This document shows, one piece after another, positions 51,512-59,505 of a DNA stretch of 64,000 nt. Position 1 is the first letter of the stretch; each line of letters starts with the position of its first letter. The notes under the pieces were generated by a model. It did no database searches. It saw only the letters and a list, made by a program, of their open reading frames with translations, and was not told the origin of the DNA. Origin of the DNA: Chthoniobacteraceae bacterium. GTDB taxonomy: Bacteria > Verrucomicrobiota > Verrucomicrobiia > Chthoniobacterales > Chthoniobacteraceae. The stretch lies in the NCBI GenBank assembly GCA_947476045.1, contig CANJNZ010000008.1:1-64000 (forward strand). The letters are read 5' to 3'. Position numbers and translations under genes: made by a program.

Positions 51512-52684
51512 ATGCTCACGCTTTACCACAGCATCATTCTCGTCGTCCTGCTCCTCATGCTGGGGAATGTGCTGATGAATATCCTTTGCTTCAAAAGCCT
51601 GCTCGCCGTCGCGCCGCCGGAAACCGGGCCGCTCATCTCCGTGCTCGTCCCGGCCCGCAATGAAGCGCGCAACATCGAGGCGTGTGTGCGTTCGCTGTTG
51701 TTGCAGGACTATCCGCACTACGAACTTCTCGTGCTCGACGATCATTCCGAGGACAAAACCGCTGCCATCGTGGAGAAACTCATGGCGGAAGTTCGCAATC
51801 CCCGCGTCACTGCGCGTCTGTTGCGCGGCCAAACTTTGCCCGATGGATGGTGCGGAAAAAATTGGGCCTGCCATCAACTCTCCGACACAGCTAAGGGAGA
51901 GTTTCTGCTTTTCACCGACGCCGACACCATCCACTCGCACGGCACAGTGAGTTCGGCGATGGACTACGCGTGCCGCAACAACGCCAGTCTACTTTCGTCA
52001 TGGCCGCGTCTGCTCACAGGCACACTCGGTGAGAAATTGATCGTGCCTGTGCTCCCGCTCATCGGCTTCGGATTTTGTCCGCTCTGGCTGCTGCGACTCG
52101 TGCAGCGAAAAGGAATCCAAATGAATCCCAAACTCGCGCGCGCAATCAGCGCCTCGAACGGACAGTTCATGTTTTTCAAACGCGAGGCGTATGAGCGCAT
52201 CGGCGGTCATGCGGCGGTGCGGGCGCACTTGGTCGAGGACGTCGCGCTCGGCCGCGAAGTCGCAGCGCGGATGGGCGAGGGGATGCGGTTATTTAATTGC
52301 GATGGTGTGCAATTTTCCACGGTGCGGATGTATCGCTCGCTCGGTGAAACGTGGGAGGGCTTTACAAAAAATATGCGCGCGGTGTTCGAGGGGCATGGCA
52401 TCGCGTTCTGGCTGTTCGGGCTCGCGCAGTGGACGTGTCTCTTCGCTCCCTTCGTATTTATTTTCACCGCGCACCAGCCGCTGTGGAGCATCGTCGCTGC
52501 GCAGGTTGCGGTGATTTATCTCATCCGCGTGCTGCTCGCGCTGCGTTTTCGCACGAGCTGGATCAGCGTGTTGCTGCATCCGATTGGGATGTTTTTGATG
52601 ATGCTCATCGGCCTGAATAGCTGGCGGCGTAGCATCGGGAGCGGCGTGGTTTGGAAAGGGCGCACCTATCGCCCCGAAGTGTAG
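51512..52684 (+). CDS. Membrane glycosyltransferase family 2
   Basis: 390 residues. An N-terminal transmembrane helix (about 5-28) is followed by a GT2 domain: ISVLVPARNEARNIEACVRSLL, LLVLDDHSEDKT, FLLFTDADTIHSHGT (DXD), then EDVALGREVAARMGEG and a product-side QFSTVRMYRSLGETWEGFTKN motif. Two or three C-terminal helices follow. It resembles CrtQ or hopene-associated type glycosyltransferases. The substrate cannot be named from sequence. Confidence 0.82.
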   Translation: MLTLYHSIILVVLLLMLGNVLMNILCFKSLLAVAPPETGPLISVLVPARNEARNIEACVRSLLLQDYPHYELLVLDDHSEDKTAAIVEKLMAEVRNPRVTARLLRGQTLPDGWCGKNWACHQLSDTAKGEFLLFTDADTIHSHGTVSSAMDYACRNNASLLSSWPRLLTGTLGEKLIVPVLPLIGFGFCPLWLLRLVQRKGIQMNPKLARAISASNGQFMFFKREAYERIGGHAAVRAHLVEDVALGREVAARMGEGMRLFNCDGVQFSTVRMYRSLGETWEGFTKNMRAVFEGHGIAFWLFGLAQWTCLFAPFVFIFTAHQPLWSIVAAQVAVIYLIRVLLALRFRTSWISVLLHPIGMFLMMLIGLNSWRRSIGSGVVWKGRTYRPEV

Positions 52685-52735
52685 CGAAACATCGCCCCGC
52701 TTGCATTCCGCCATCTTTTCCCCATGCTCGCACAG

Positions 52736-53128
52736 ATGCAGATCACGTTGCTGAAATCAAAGCTGCACCGCGCCACCGTCACGGGCGCGTGTGTGGACTA
52801 TGAGGGAAGTCTCACCATCTCCGAGGATATCGCGGAGCGCGTCGGCTTGTTGCCGTATGAGCGCATCCTCGTCGGGAACATGGCGAACGGCGCGCGCTTT
52901 GAGACCTATGTCATCTACGGACCGCGCGGTGCGGGTGTCATCGAACTCAACGGCGCGACTGCCCACCTCGGCGGGCCGGGAGACCGGCTGACGATCATGA
53001 GCTTCGGACAATTCACTCCGGAGGAGGCTGTGCGCCATTGCCCACGCGTGGCTGTGCTCGATGAAAACAACGCCATCGTCCGCTATGAAGCTGGCGTGAA
53101 ATCGCGCTTCGAGGAGATGCTCGCTTAA
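52736..53128 (+). CDS. panD: Aspartate 1-decarboxylase (pyruvoyl)
   Basis: 130 residues from the ATG at 52736 (MQITLLKSKLHRATVTGA), which aligns with the family start; the track ATG is 12 bases earlier. The self-cleavage site is the Gly-Ser of CVDYEGSLTIS, giving the pyruvoyl prosthetic group. ERILVGNMANGARFETYVI and GVIELNGATAHLGGPGD are further family blocks. It makes beta-alanine for pantothenate. Confidence 0.93.
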   Translation: MQITLLKSKLHRATVTGACVDYEGSLTISEDIAERVGLLPYERILVGNMANGARFETYVIYGPRGAGVIELNGATAHLGGPGDRLTIMSFGQFTPEEAVRHCPRVAVLDENNAIVRYEAGVKSRFEEMLA

Positions 53129-53140
53129 CCGATTGCCGCC

Positions 53141-53638
53141 ATGAAAGAAATGCTCACCTCACCATTCGCATTCGGTTTTTACACCGGCTGCGTGCTGCTG
53201 TTCATCGCGCTCTATCATCACCTGAAGCTGAAACTCGACCACGCCCGCTACAAGCGGATGCTCAGCGACAAACTCGAAATCGAGGCCGCCACACTCTCGA
53301 AACTGAAGCAGGAGGCGGATGTGCTGAAAAAGGAAAACGAAAACCTTCGCGTGAAAGTGCAGGGACTCAATTCGCAGCCCGACAACAAACTCGCCCGGGA
53401 ACTCGAAATCTTCGCACGCGCCGAGAAAAAGATGACCGTCGCCGCTCCGGGATTTGCCGCGCCGTGGCAGCAGGCCAAGCAGGTCGCGCACGATGAAGTC
53501 GCTGGCGAAGAGGCCGGAACTTCCTCGCCGAAAAAGTTTTTTCAGCGATTTTTTGGAGGAGCAGTCGCTGCTGGAGTTTCGCCGGTGGAGACGGTGAAAT
53601 CACTCCAGCAGAGCGCGGAGCCGAAGGTGGAAAATTAG
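53141..53638 (+). CDS. Hypothetical membrane-anchored coiled-coil protein
   Basis: 165 residues. One N-terminal transmembrane helix (about 8-26) is followed by a long helical coiled coil (about 27-80: SKLKQEADVLKKENENLRVKVQGL) and a variable C-terminus with a KKFFQRFFGG segment. It starts 13 bases after panD and is probably co-transcribed. No family is recognised; the shape suggests a scaffold or envelope protein. Confidence 0.65.
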   Translation: MKEMLTSPFAFGFYTGCVLLFIALYHHLKLKLDHARYKRMLSDKLEIEAATLSKLKQEADVLKKENENLRVKVQGLNSQPDNKLARELEIFARAEKKMTVAAPGFAAPWQQAKQVAHDEVAGEEAGTSSPKKFFQRFFGGAVAAGVSPVETVKSLQQSAEPKVEN

Positions 53639-53738
53639 GGGGCACCTTAGTCGTTTTGGAAAGCTCAGTTTTACTTTTCCAGTTGCGCGGAAAGACTTCA
53701 CCGCCTAACTCCACACGCCTTCGCCACAAGGCGGAACT

Positions 53739-56231
53739 ATGAAAACTCTCGTTATTGCGGAGAAACCGAGCGTAGCCCAAGACCTAGCGCGTGCGCTCGG
53801 CCTTAAACCGGGGCGTGGCGCGGACTTTTACGAAAACGACAACTACGTCATATCGAGCGCAGTGGGTCATTTGCTCCAGCTTTGCGTCCCGGAGGAATAC
53901 GAAATCAAGAGGGGTAGGTGGACGCTCGAAAAACTCCCGCACATGCCGCCGGAGTTTGGTCTGGCGGCGATTGACAAAAACACTTCGCGCCTCGCGATGC
54001 TGAAAAAACTCCTCAAGCGCAAGGACGTGACCGCCCTCGTCAATGCGTGCGACGCGGGTCGCGAGGGAGAACTGATTTTCCGCAACATCATCCGCGCATC
54101 CGGCGCGAAACAGCCCATCAAGCGCCTCTGGCTGCAAAGTATGACCACTGAGGCCATCAGCAAGGCATTCGCCTCATTGCGTAGCGACGCCGAAATGCTG
54201 CCGCTCGCCGATGCGGCGACTTCGCGCAGCGAGTCCGACTGGCTTGTTGGCATCAATTCAACGCGCGCCTTCACCGCCTTCAATTCGCGCGACGGCGGCT
54301 TTTCGAAAACCACGGCTGGCCGCGTGCAGACGCCGACGCTCGCCATTCTTGCCGAGCGCGAGGAAAAGATTCGCGCCTTCGTGCCGCGTGCATACTTCGA
54401 GGTGTTTGGGGATTTCGAGATCGCTGCGGGGCAGTATCGCGGGCGCTGGTTCGATGAGAAATTTGACGGCAAGAAAACCGCAGACGAGCAGGCGAAGGCC
54501 GAGCGCATATGGGATAAGGCACGGGCCGACGGCATCGTTGCGAAGTGCGCTGGCAAGCCCGGCATCATCGAGGAGGAGAAGAAGGCAGCGTCGCAAATTT
54601 CGCCGCAGCTCTACGACCTCACTACCTTGCAGCGCGATGCGAACGGGCGCTTTGGATTTCCCGCGCGCATGACTTTGCAACTCGCGCAGGCACTTTACGA
54701 AAAGCACAAGGCGCTGACGTATCCGCGAACCGATTCGCGCTATCTGCCGGAGGATCATCTCGCCACGGCGAAGGAAGTCATGGGCAGTTTCTCGGGCGAA
54801 CTTGCAAGGCACGCGAAGAAGGCGATGCAGGCCGGGTGGGTGAAGCCGAACAAGCGCATTTTCAACAACGCGAAGGTGAGCGATCACTTTGCCATCGTGC
54901 CCACGGGCACCGTGCCGAGCGGGCTGTCTGAGCCTGAGCAGAAAATTTACGATCTTGTGTCGAAGCGCTTCGTCGCGGTGTTTTATCCGGCGGCGCAATT
55001 CGAGGACACCACGCGCATCACGCGCGTCGAGAGCGAGCCGTTCAAGACGACAGGCCGCATCATCACCGATCCCGGTTGGATGGCCGTGTATGGCCGCGAG
55101 GTCGAAGGCACGGATAGTGAAAAAGCCATTGTTCCCGCAAAGGCTGGAGAGAGGGCGCAGACGATCCTCGTGGAAGCGAAGGAAAGTCTCACGAAACCGC
55201 CCGCGCGATACAACGAAGGCACGCTGCTCTCCGCGATGGAGGGCGCTGGCAAACTTCTCGACGACGAAGAACTCCGTGAGGCGATGAGCGAACGCGGACT
55301 CGGCACACCAGCGACACGCGCGCAGATCATCGAAGGATTGTTGTTCGAGGGATACCTCATCCGCGAAGGACGCGACCTAATCGTTACACAAAAAGGCCTC
55401 TCGCTGATCACGCTCCTGCGCAGTCTCGACATTCAGGCACTCATCCAGCCCGCACTCACCGGCGAGTGGGAATTCAAGCTCCGCCAAATGGAGCGCGGAA
55501 AACTTTCCCGCGCTGCTTTCATGGGCGAAATTCGCGCGCTCACCAGCGATATCGTTGAAAAGGTGAAAGGATTTGAAGGCGAGGAAATCAAAGGCGATTG
55601 GAAGCCTCTGGAAGTAACATGCCCGAAGTGTGGTGCTGCCACTTTCTGCGAGACTTTCCGCAATTATAAATGCGACGGCTGCGGCCTCACCGTTTGGAAA
55701 ACCATCGCCAGTCGCGAACTCGAACGCCACGAAACGGTCAAACTCCTCACCGAAGGCCACGTCGGCCCGCTCGAAGGATTCCGCAACAAATTCGGTCGTC
55801 CTTTCAGCGCCGGAATCAAGCTCGACCGCGAAGAGTGGAAGACGAAATTCGACTTCGAGAAAGACGTCGAGGACGCCACTCAGCCCGTGTGGGTGAACCC
55901 CGAACCCGTCGGAAAATGTCGCTGCTGCAAAACCGGCCAGGTCTTCGAGACTGAAAACGCTTTCCAGTGCGACCAAGTCTTTGAAAAGAAATGCACATTG
56001 AAAATAGGGAAGGTGATTTTGAAAAAGGGAATCGTCCGCAGTGAAGTGGCGCGCCTGCTCGAAACTGGAAAGACGAGTCTCATGCCGGGCTTCGTCAGCG
56101 CCCGCACCGGCCGCACATTCAAGGCATTCCTCATTTTGAAAGACGACGGAAAAGTCGGCTTCGAGTTCGCCCCGCGCGCTGAAAAAGAAAAGAAGCCCAA
56201 AGCCTCGGCGAAGGTAAAAGTCGAGGAATAG
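53739..56231 (+). CDS. topB: DNA topoisomerase III (type IA)
   Basis: 830 residues. TOPRIM domain at the N-terminus (MKTLVIAEKPSVAQDLARALG, NACDAGREGEL), then the type IA core with the active-site Tyr in LTYPRTDSRYLPEDH and GVQ-type motifs (KTTAGRVQTPTLAILAERE). The C-terminal part has one zinc ribbon (CPKCGAATF...CDGCG) and two topoisomerase C-terminal repeat modules (RCCKTGQVFETENAF, ARTGRTFKAFLIL). It relaxes or decatenates single-stranded regions. It looks intact. Confidence 0.93.
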   Translation: MKTLVIAEKPSVAQDLARALGLKPGRGADFYENDNYVISSAVGHLLQLCVPEEYEIKRGRWTLEKLPHMPPEFGLAAIDKNTSRLAMLKKLLKRKDVTALVNACDAGREGELIFRNIIRASGAKQPIKRLWLQSMTTEAISKAFASLRSDAEMLPLADAATSRSESDWLVGINSTRAFTAFNSRDGGFSKTTAGRVQTPTLAILAEREEKIRAFVPRAYFEVFGDFEIAAGQYRGRWFDEKFDGKKTADEQAKAERIWDKARADGIVAKCAGKPGIIEEEKKAASQISPQLYDLTTLQRDANGRFGFPARMTLQLAQALYEKHKALTYPRTDSRYLPEDHLATAKEVMGSFSGELARHAKKAMQAGWVKPNKRIFNNAKVSDHFAIVPTGTVPSGLSEPEQKIYDLVSKRFVAVFYPAAQFEDTTRITRVESEPFKTTGRIITDPGWMAVYGREVEGTDSEKAIVPAKAGERAQTILVEAKESLTKPPARYNEGTLLSAMEGAGKLLDDEELREAMSERGLGTPATRAQIIEGLLFEGYLIREGRDLIVTQKGLSLITLLRSLDIQALIQPALTGEWEFKLRQMERGKLSRAAFMGEIRALTSDIVEKVKGFEGEEIKGDWKPLEVTCPKCGAATFCETFRNYKCDGCGLTVWKTIASRELERHETVKLLTEGHVGPLEGFRNKFGRPFSAGIKLDREEWKTKFDFEKDVEDATQPVWVNPEPVGKCRCCKTGQVFETENAFQCDQVFEKKCTLKIGKVILKKGIVRSEVARLLETGKTSLMPGFVSARTGRTFKAFLILKDDGKVGFEFAPRAEKEKKPKASAKVKVEE

Positions 56232-56260
56232 CGAGACGTCAGCGGGCACGCACACTTGCC

Positions 56261-58480
56261 GTGGTTGTGCACAAACGTTACTACGCCCGCGTGCAAAAGC
56301 AGACACCATCTCCATTTGTCGAATGGATCGCCCGCAAACTCGGGGCGGGCATCGCCCGACTCATCTATAAAGTGGACGCGCATGGCGTGGATTCATTGCC
56401 CGAAGGTGGCTTCCTCCTTTTGCCGAATCACCTCACGTGGGTGGATGCCATCGTCCTCCAATTAGCCTGCCCGCGGCCGATTCGATTCATTGTGTGGGAG
56501 GAAATTTATAAAAAACGTCACCTCCAACCCCTCTTTCGACTCATCGGCACATTTCCGATTTCGGACAAACATGCGAAGGACTCAATCCGTGCTGCGGCAG
56601 AGTTGATTCAGCAGGGAGAAGTCGTCTGCATTTTTCCCGAGGGTGAGCTTTCGCGCAGCGGAACGCTAAACCGCCTCAAGCGCGGCTACGAAATCATCGC
56701 GCGGCAAGCGAAATGCCCGGTCATCCCGGTCTGGATGGATCAACTTTGGGGGAGCATATTCAGCTATCGTGGAGGGAAGTATTTTTGGAAATGGCCGCGC
56801 AAATTTCGCTATCCGGTGACTGTTGCATTCGGAGATCCGTTGCCCGCTAAGGCCGCTGATGTCGCTACTGTGCGCCAGTGTTTTCTCGAACTCGGTGAAT
56901 ACAGCTACTCGCGTCGTCCATTTCTCAAGGGGCATCTCGCCGAGGCCTGCGTGTCTGGGTTAAAAAAGAATCCCGGTGACGTGGCCATCGTGGATGGCAT
57001 GGATGGCAGCACGCTCACGCGCGGACAGCTTCTCGCTGCAGGGCTCGGCCTTAGTCGTTGGGTGCGCGCGAATGTTGCGGAGAAGCGCGTGGCCATTGTC
57101 ATCCCGCCGGGAAAGGGCGCGGTGATTGCGAATCTTGCGGTGCTCCTCGCCGGCAAAGTGCCGGTGAATTTGAATTTCACCGCTGGTCGCGCTGCTTTGG
57201 AGGCCAGCATTCGCAAGGCTGGAGTTCGCTTTTGTTTCACTGCGGGGATTGTGCGTGGAAAATTAAAAGATTTCCCGTGGCCGGAGCGCGTCGGCCTGCT
57301 CGAAGAGATTATCCCCGCCGTTCGCGGGAAGATCATCGAATGGGGCATCCTTTCAAAAATTCTCCCTTCGCGCTGGCTCGCACGACTCGCCGGGATTCCG
57401 GGCGTGGGAGATCGCAGCGAGGCGTTCCTCCTTTTCACCAGCGGCAGCAGCGGCGAGCCGAAAGGCGTTGCGCTCACACATCGCAATCTCCTCGCGAACA
57501 CCAACCAGTTTGGCGAGATGCTCGACCTCGGACGCGAGGATGTGATCCTCGGCGCACTCCCATTCTTTCACAGTTTTGGTGCGACCGTCTGTTTGCTGTT
57601 CCCGCTCATCGAGAGCGTGAAACTCGTGAGCTACCCCAACCCGCTCGAAACCGCGAAGTGCGCAGCGCTCATTTCAAAATACGGGGCCACGCTCCTGCTC
57701 GCGACGCCCACTTTCCTGCGTGGCTACATGAAGCGCGCCGAGCCGGAGCAATTGCGATCCATTCGTCTAGTCGTGACGGGCGCGGAAAAACTCCCTGACG
57801 AACTCGCAGACGCATTTCGCATGCGGTTCGGTATCGAAATCATGCAGGGCTACGGACTCACTGAAACTTCACCAGCCGCATCGTTCAATCTCCCGACGCT
57901 CAGCGACACTGAGCAGCCGACGAATCGCCGTGGCACCTGCGGAAAACTCGTTCCAGGACTTGCTGCTCAAATTCGCGAACCGGAAACTGGTGCGCCCCTT
58001 TCCCTGCACGAAAAGGGGATGCTCTATTTCAAAGGCGCGAATGTTTTTGATGGATACCTCGGCGACATCGAGCGCACCGCCGAAGTTATCAAAGACGGAT
58101 GGTTCCGCACAGGCGACCTCGCGCGTTTCGATGAAGATGGTTTCCTCATCATCGAGGGGCGGCAGTCCCGTTTTTCAAAAATCGGCGGCGAAATGGTGCC
58201 TCATGAAACCGTCGAAGCTCACATAGTCACGGCTCTCGGACTGACTGCGGAAGGCGAGCGCATCGTCGCAATCACCAGTGTTCCTGATGAAGCGAAGGGG
58301 GAGGCGCTCGTTCTGCTGAGCACGCGCGATTTTGAAATCCAGGAACTGCGCACTAAACTAACCGCCGCGGGACTTACCAATCTCTGGATTCCAAAGCGTC
58401 TGCAGCGCGTCGAAAAAATCCCGATTCTCGCCAGTGGAAAACTCGATATCCAAGGCTGTAAAATTCTTGCCGGGACATAG
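56261..58480 (+). CDS. Bifunctional acyltransferase/acyl-ACP synthetase, Aas-like
   Basis: 739 residues from a GTG start. The N-terminal PlsC acyltransferase (about 20-210) has NHLTWVD (HX4D) and FPEGELSRSG. The C-terminal adenylate-forming domain (about 230-735) has LLFTSGSSGEPKGVALTHRN, QGYGLTETSP and GWFRTGDLARFDEDGF. This layout equals E. coli Aas, which re-acylates 2-acyl-lysophosphatidylethanolamine after activating a fatty acid. Integral or peripheral at the inner membrane. A fabZ-like gene follows soon after, but they may not be one pathway. Confidence 0.85.
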   Translation: MVVHKRYYARVQKQTPSPFVEWIARKLGAGIARLIYKVDAHGVDSLPEGGFLLLPNHLTWVDAIVLQLACPRPIRFIVWEEIYKKRHLQPLFRLIGTFPISDKHAKDSIRAAAELIQQGEVVCIFPEGELSRSGTLNRLKRGYEIIARQAKCPVIPVWMDQLWGSIFSYRGGKYFWKWPRKFRYPVTVAFGDPLPAKAADVATVRQCFLELGEYSYSRRPFLKGHLAEACVSGLKKNPGDVAIVDGMDGSTLTRGQLLAAGLGLSRWVRANVAEKRVAIVIPPGKGAVIANLAVLLAGKVPVNLNFTAGRAALEASIRKAGVRFCFTAGIVRGKLKDFPWPERVGLLEEIIPAVRGKIIEWGILSKILPSRWLARLAGIPGVGDRSEAFLLFTSGSSGEPKGVALTHRNLLANTNQFGEMLDLGREDVILGALPFFHSFGATVCLLFPLIESVKLVSYPNPLETAKCAALISKYGATLLLATPTFLRGYMKRAEPEQLRSIRLVVTGAEKLPDELADAFRMRFGIEIMQGYGLTETSPAASFNLPTLSDTEQPTNRRGTCGKLVPGLAAQIREPETGAPLSLHEKGMLYFKGANVFDGYLGDIERTAEVIKDGWFRTGDLARFDEDGFLIIEGRQSRFSKIGGEMVPHETVEAHIVTALGLTAEGERIVAITSVPDEAKGEALVLLSTRDFEIQELRTKLTAAGLTNLWIPKRLQRVEKIPILASGKLDIQGCKILAGT

Positions 58481-58546
58481 AGGCGCGAAGCCCCTGAAAA
58501 TTTCAGCCTTTGCCTAACGACTTATTAAACAGCATTATCACTGCCC

Positions 58547-59023
58547 ATGAAATTACGCATCCTCACAGCGCTGCTTTCCGTCATCGTTCTCGCCGGTTGC
58601 CCAAGTCTCGAACGCAAGCCAGATAAAACGAAGGCAAAGGGCCCGCATGAAACCGACAAGCCGCCCATTCCTACGAAGGATCAAAGCGGGGATGTAACTT
58701 TTCAAAGCTTCGTGGGCCGGCTCCGCACAGCAGTAGAGCGCCGCGACCTCCCTACGCTTTCGCAAATGATGTCGAAAGATTTTGGCTACCGATGGGATCC
58801 AGCACCGACCGACGAAAATCCCTTTACTTACTGGGACACGCAGAATCTTTGGGCCGAACTCCAGGGACTGCTGCGGGATAAGTGGGTGCCTTACGACGGC
58901 TTCATGGTAGTTCCGCCACAACTCGCGCTTGATGAAAACTACGGCGGATATCGAGCGGGTGTAAAAATGGTGAACGGAAGCTGGCAGTTCGCCTATTTCG
59001 TCCCTGCGCCGCCGGTGCAATAG
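58547..59023 (+). CDS. Hypothetical lipoprotein
   Basis: 158 residues. A signal peptide with lipobox (LSVIVLAGCPS) gives a lipidated Cys at position 18. The body includes VTFQSFVGRLRTAVERRDLPTLSQMM, which resembles NTF2-like or DUF4440-like folds weakly, and WDTQNLWAELQGLL. No function is assigned. Located between the Aas-like and fabZ-like genes. Confidence 0.7.
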   Translation: MKLRILTALLSVIVLAGCPSLERKPDKTKAKGPHETDKPPIPTKDQSGDVTFQSFVGRLRTAVERRDLPTLSQMMSKDFGYRWDPAPTDENPFTYWDTQNLWAELQGLLRDKWVPYDGFMVVPPQLALDENYGGYRAGVKMVNGSWQFAYFVPAPPVQ

Positions 59024-59082
59024 TGACTGGATCGTATTCATTGAATCTGCGCATTCCGCGCTGATGTCCAACATATATCCCG

Positions 59083-59505
59083 ATGCCTGAAACAGCTGAC
59101 ACAAACCCCATCGCGCTCGGGTTGCCGCACCGGGAGCCGTTTATTTTTGTCGATGCAGTCCTCGCACACACTCCGGGTGAAAGCGCGGAGTGCGTGAAAA
59201 TATTTCCTCTCTCAACGCCATTTTTTGCGGGCCATTTCCCCGGAGACCCGCTTGTGCCGGGCGTGATTCTGGCCGAAGCGCTCGCTCAGACCGCGGGCCT
59301 TGCCGCAGGGCAGTCGGGGCGCGCTTTTCGTCTCACTGCTTTGAAATCGATGAAGTTTCCATCGGCGGCTAGACCGGACGAGGAACTGCGTCTGTATGCC
59401 CGCAAAGTCGCAGCCGTTGGAGGGCTTTGGCAATTCGAGTGTCGTGCAAGCGTGGGCGATCGAGTCGTCGCCGAAGGTGTGGTGGTGCTGAGTGAGGTTT
59501 TGTAG
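59083..59505 (+). CDS. 3-hydroxyacyl-ACP dehydratase FabZ-like
   Basis: 140 residues of the hotdog fold. The active-site block AGHFPGDPLVPGVILAEALAQTAG contains the catalytic His and Glu. Preceded by GLPHREPFIFVDAVL, as in FabZ. It removes water from 3-hydroxyacyl-ACP in fatty-acid or polyketide synthesis. FabZ proteins are normally 140-160 residues, so this is complete. Because an lpxA-type neighbour is missing, it may be a specialised paralogue. Confidence 0.82.
   Translation: MPETADTNPIALGLPHREPFIFVDAVLAHTPGESAECVKIFPLSTPFFAGHFPGDPLVPGVILAEALAQTAGLAAGQSGRAFRLTALKSMKFPSAARPDEELRLYARKVAAVGGLWQFECRASVGDRVVAEGVVVLSEVL

Noticed and set aside
51422-51940. Long N-terminal extension of ThiH in the ORF track
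   Set aside because: It is antisense to the GT2 gene and crosses the inverted repeat; the conserved protein begins near the GTG at 51421.
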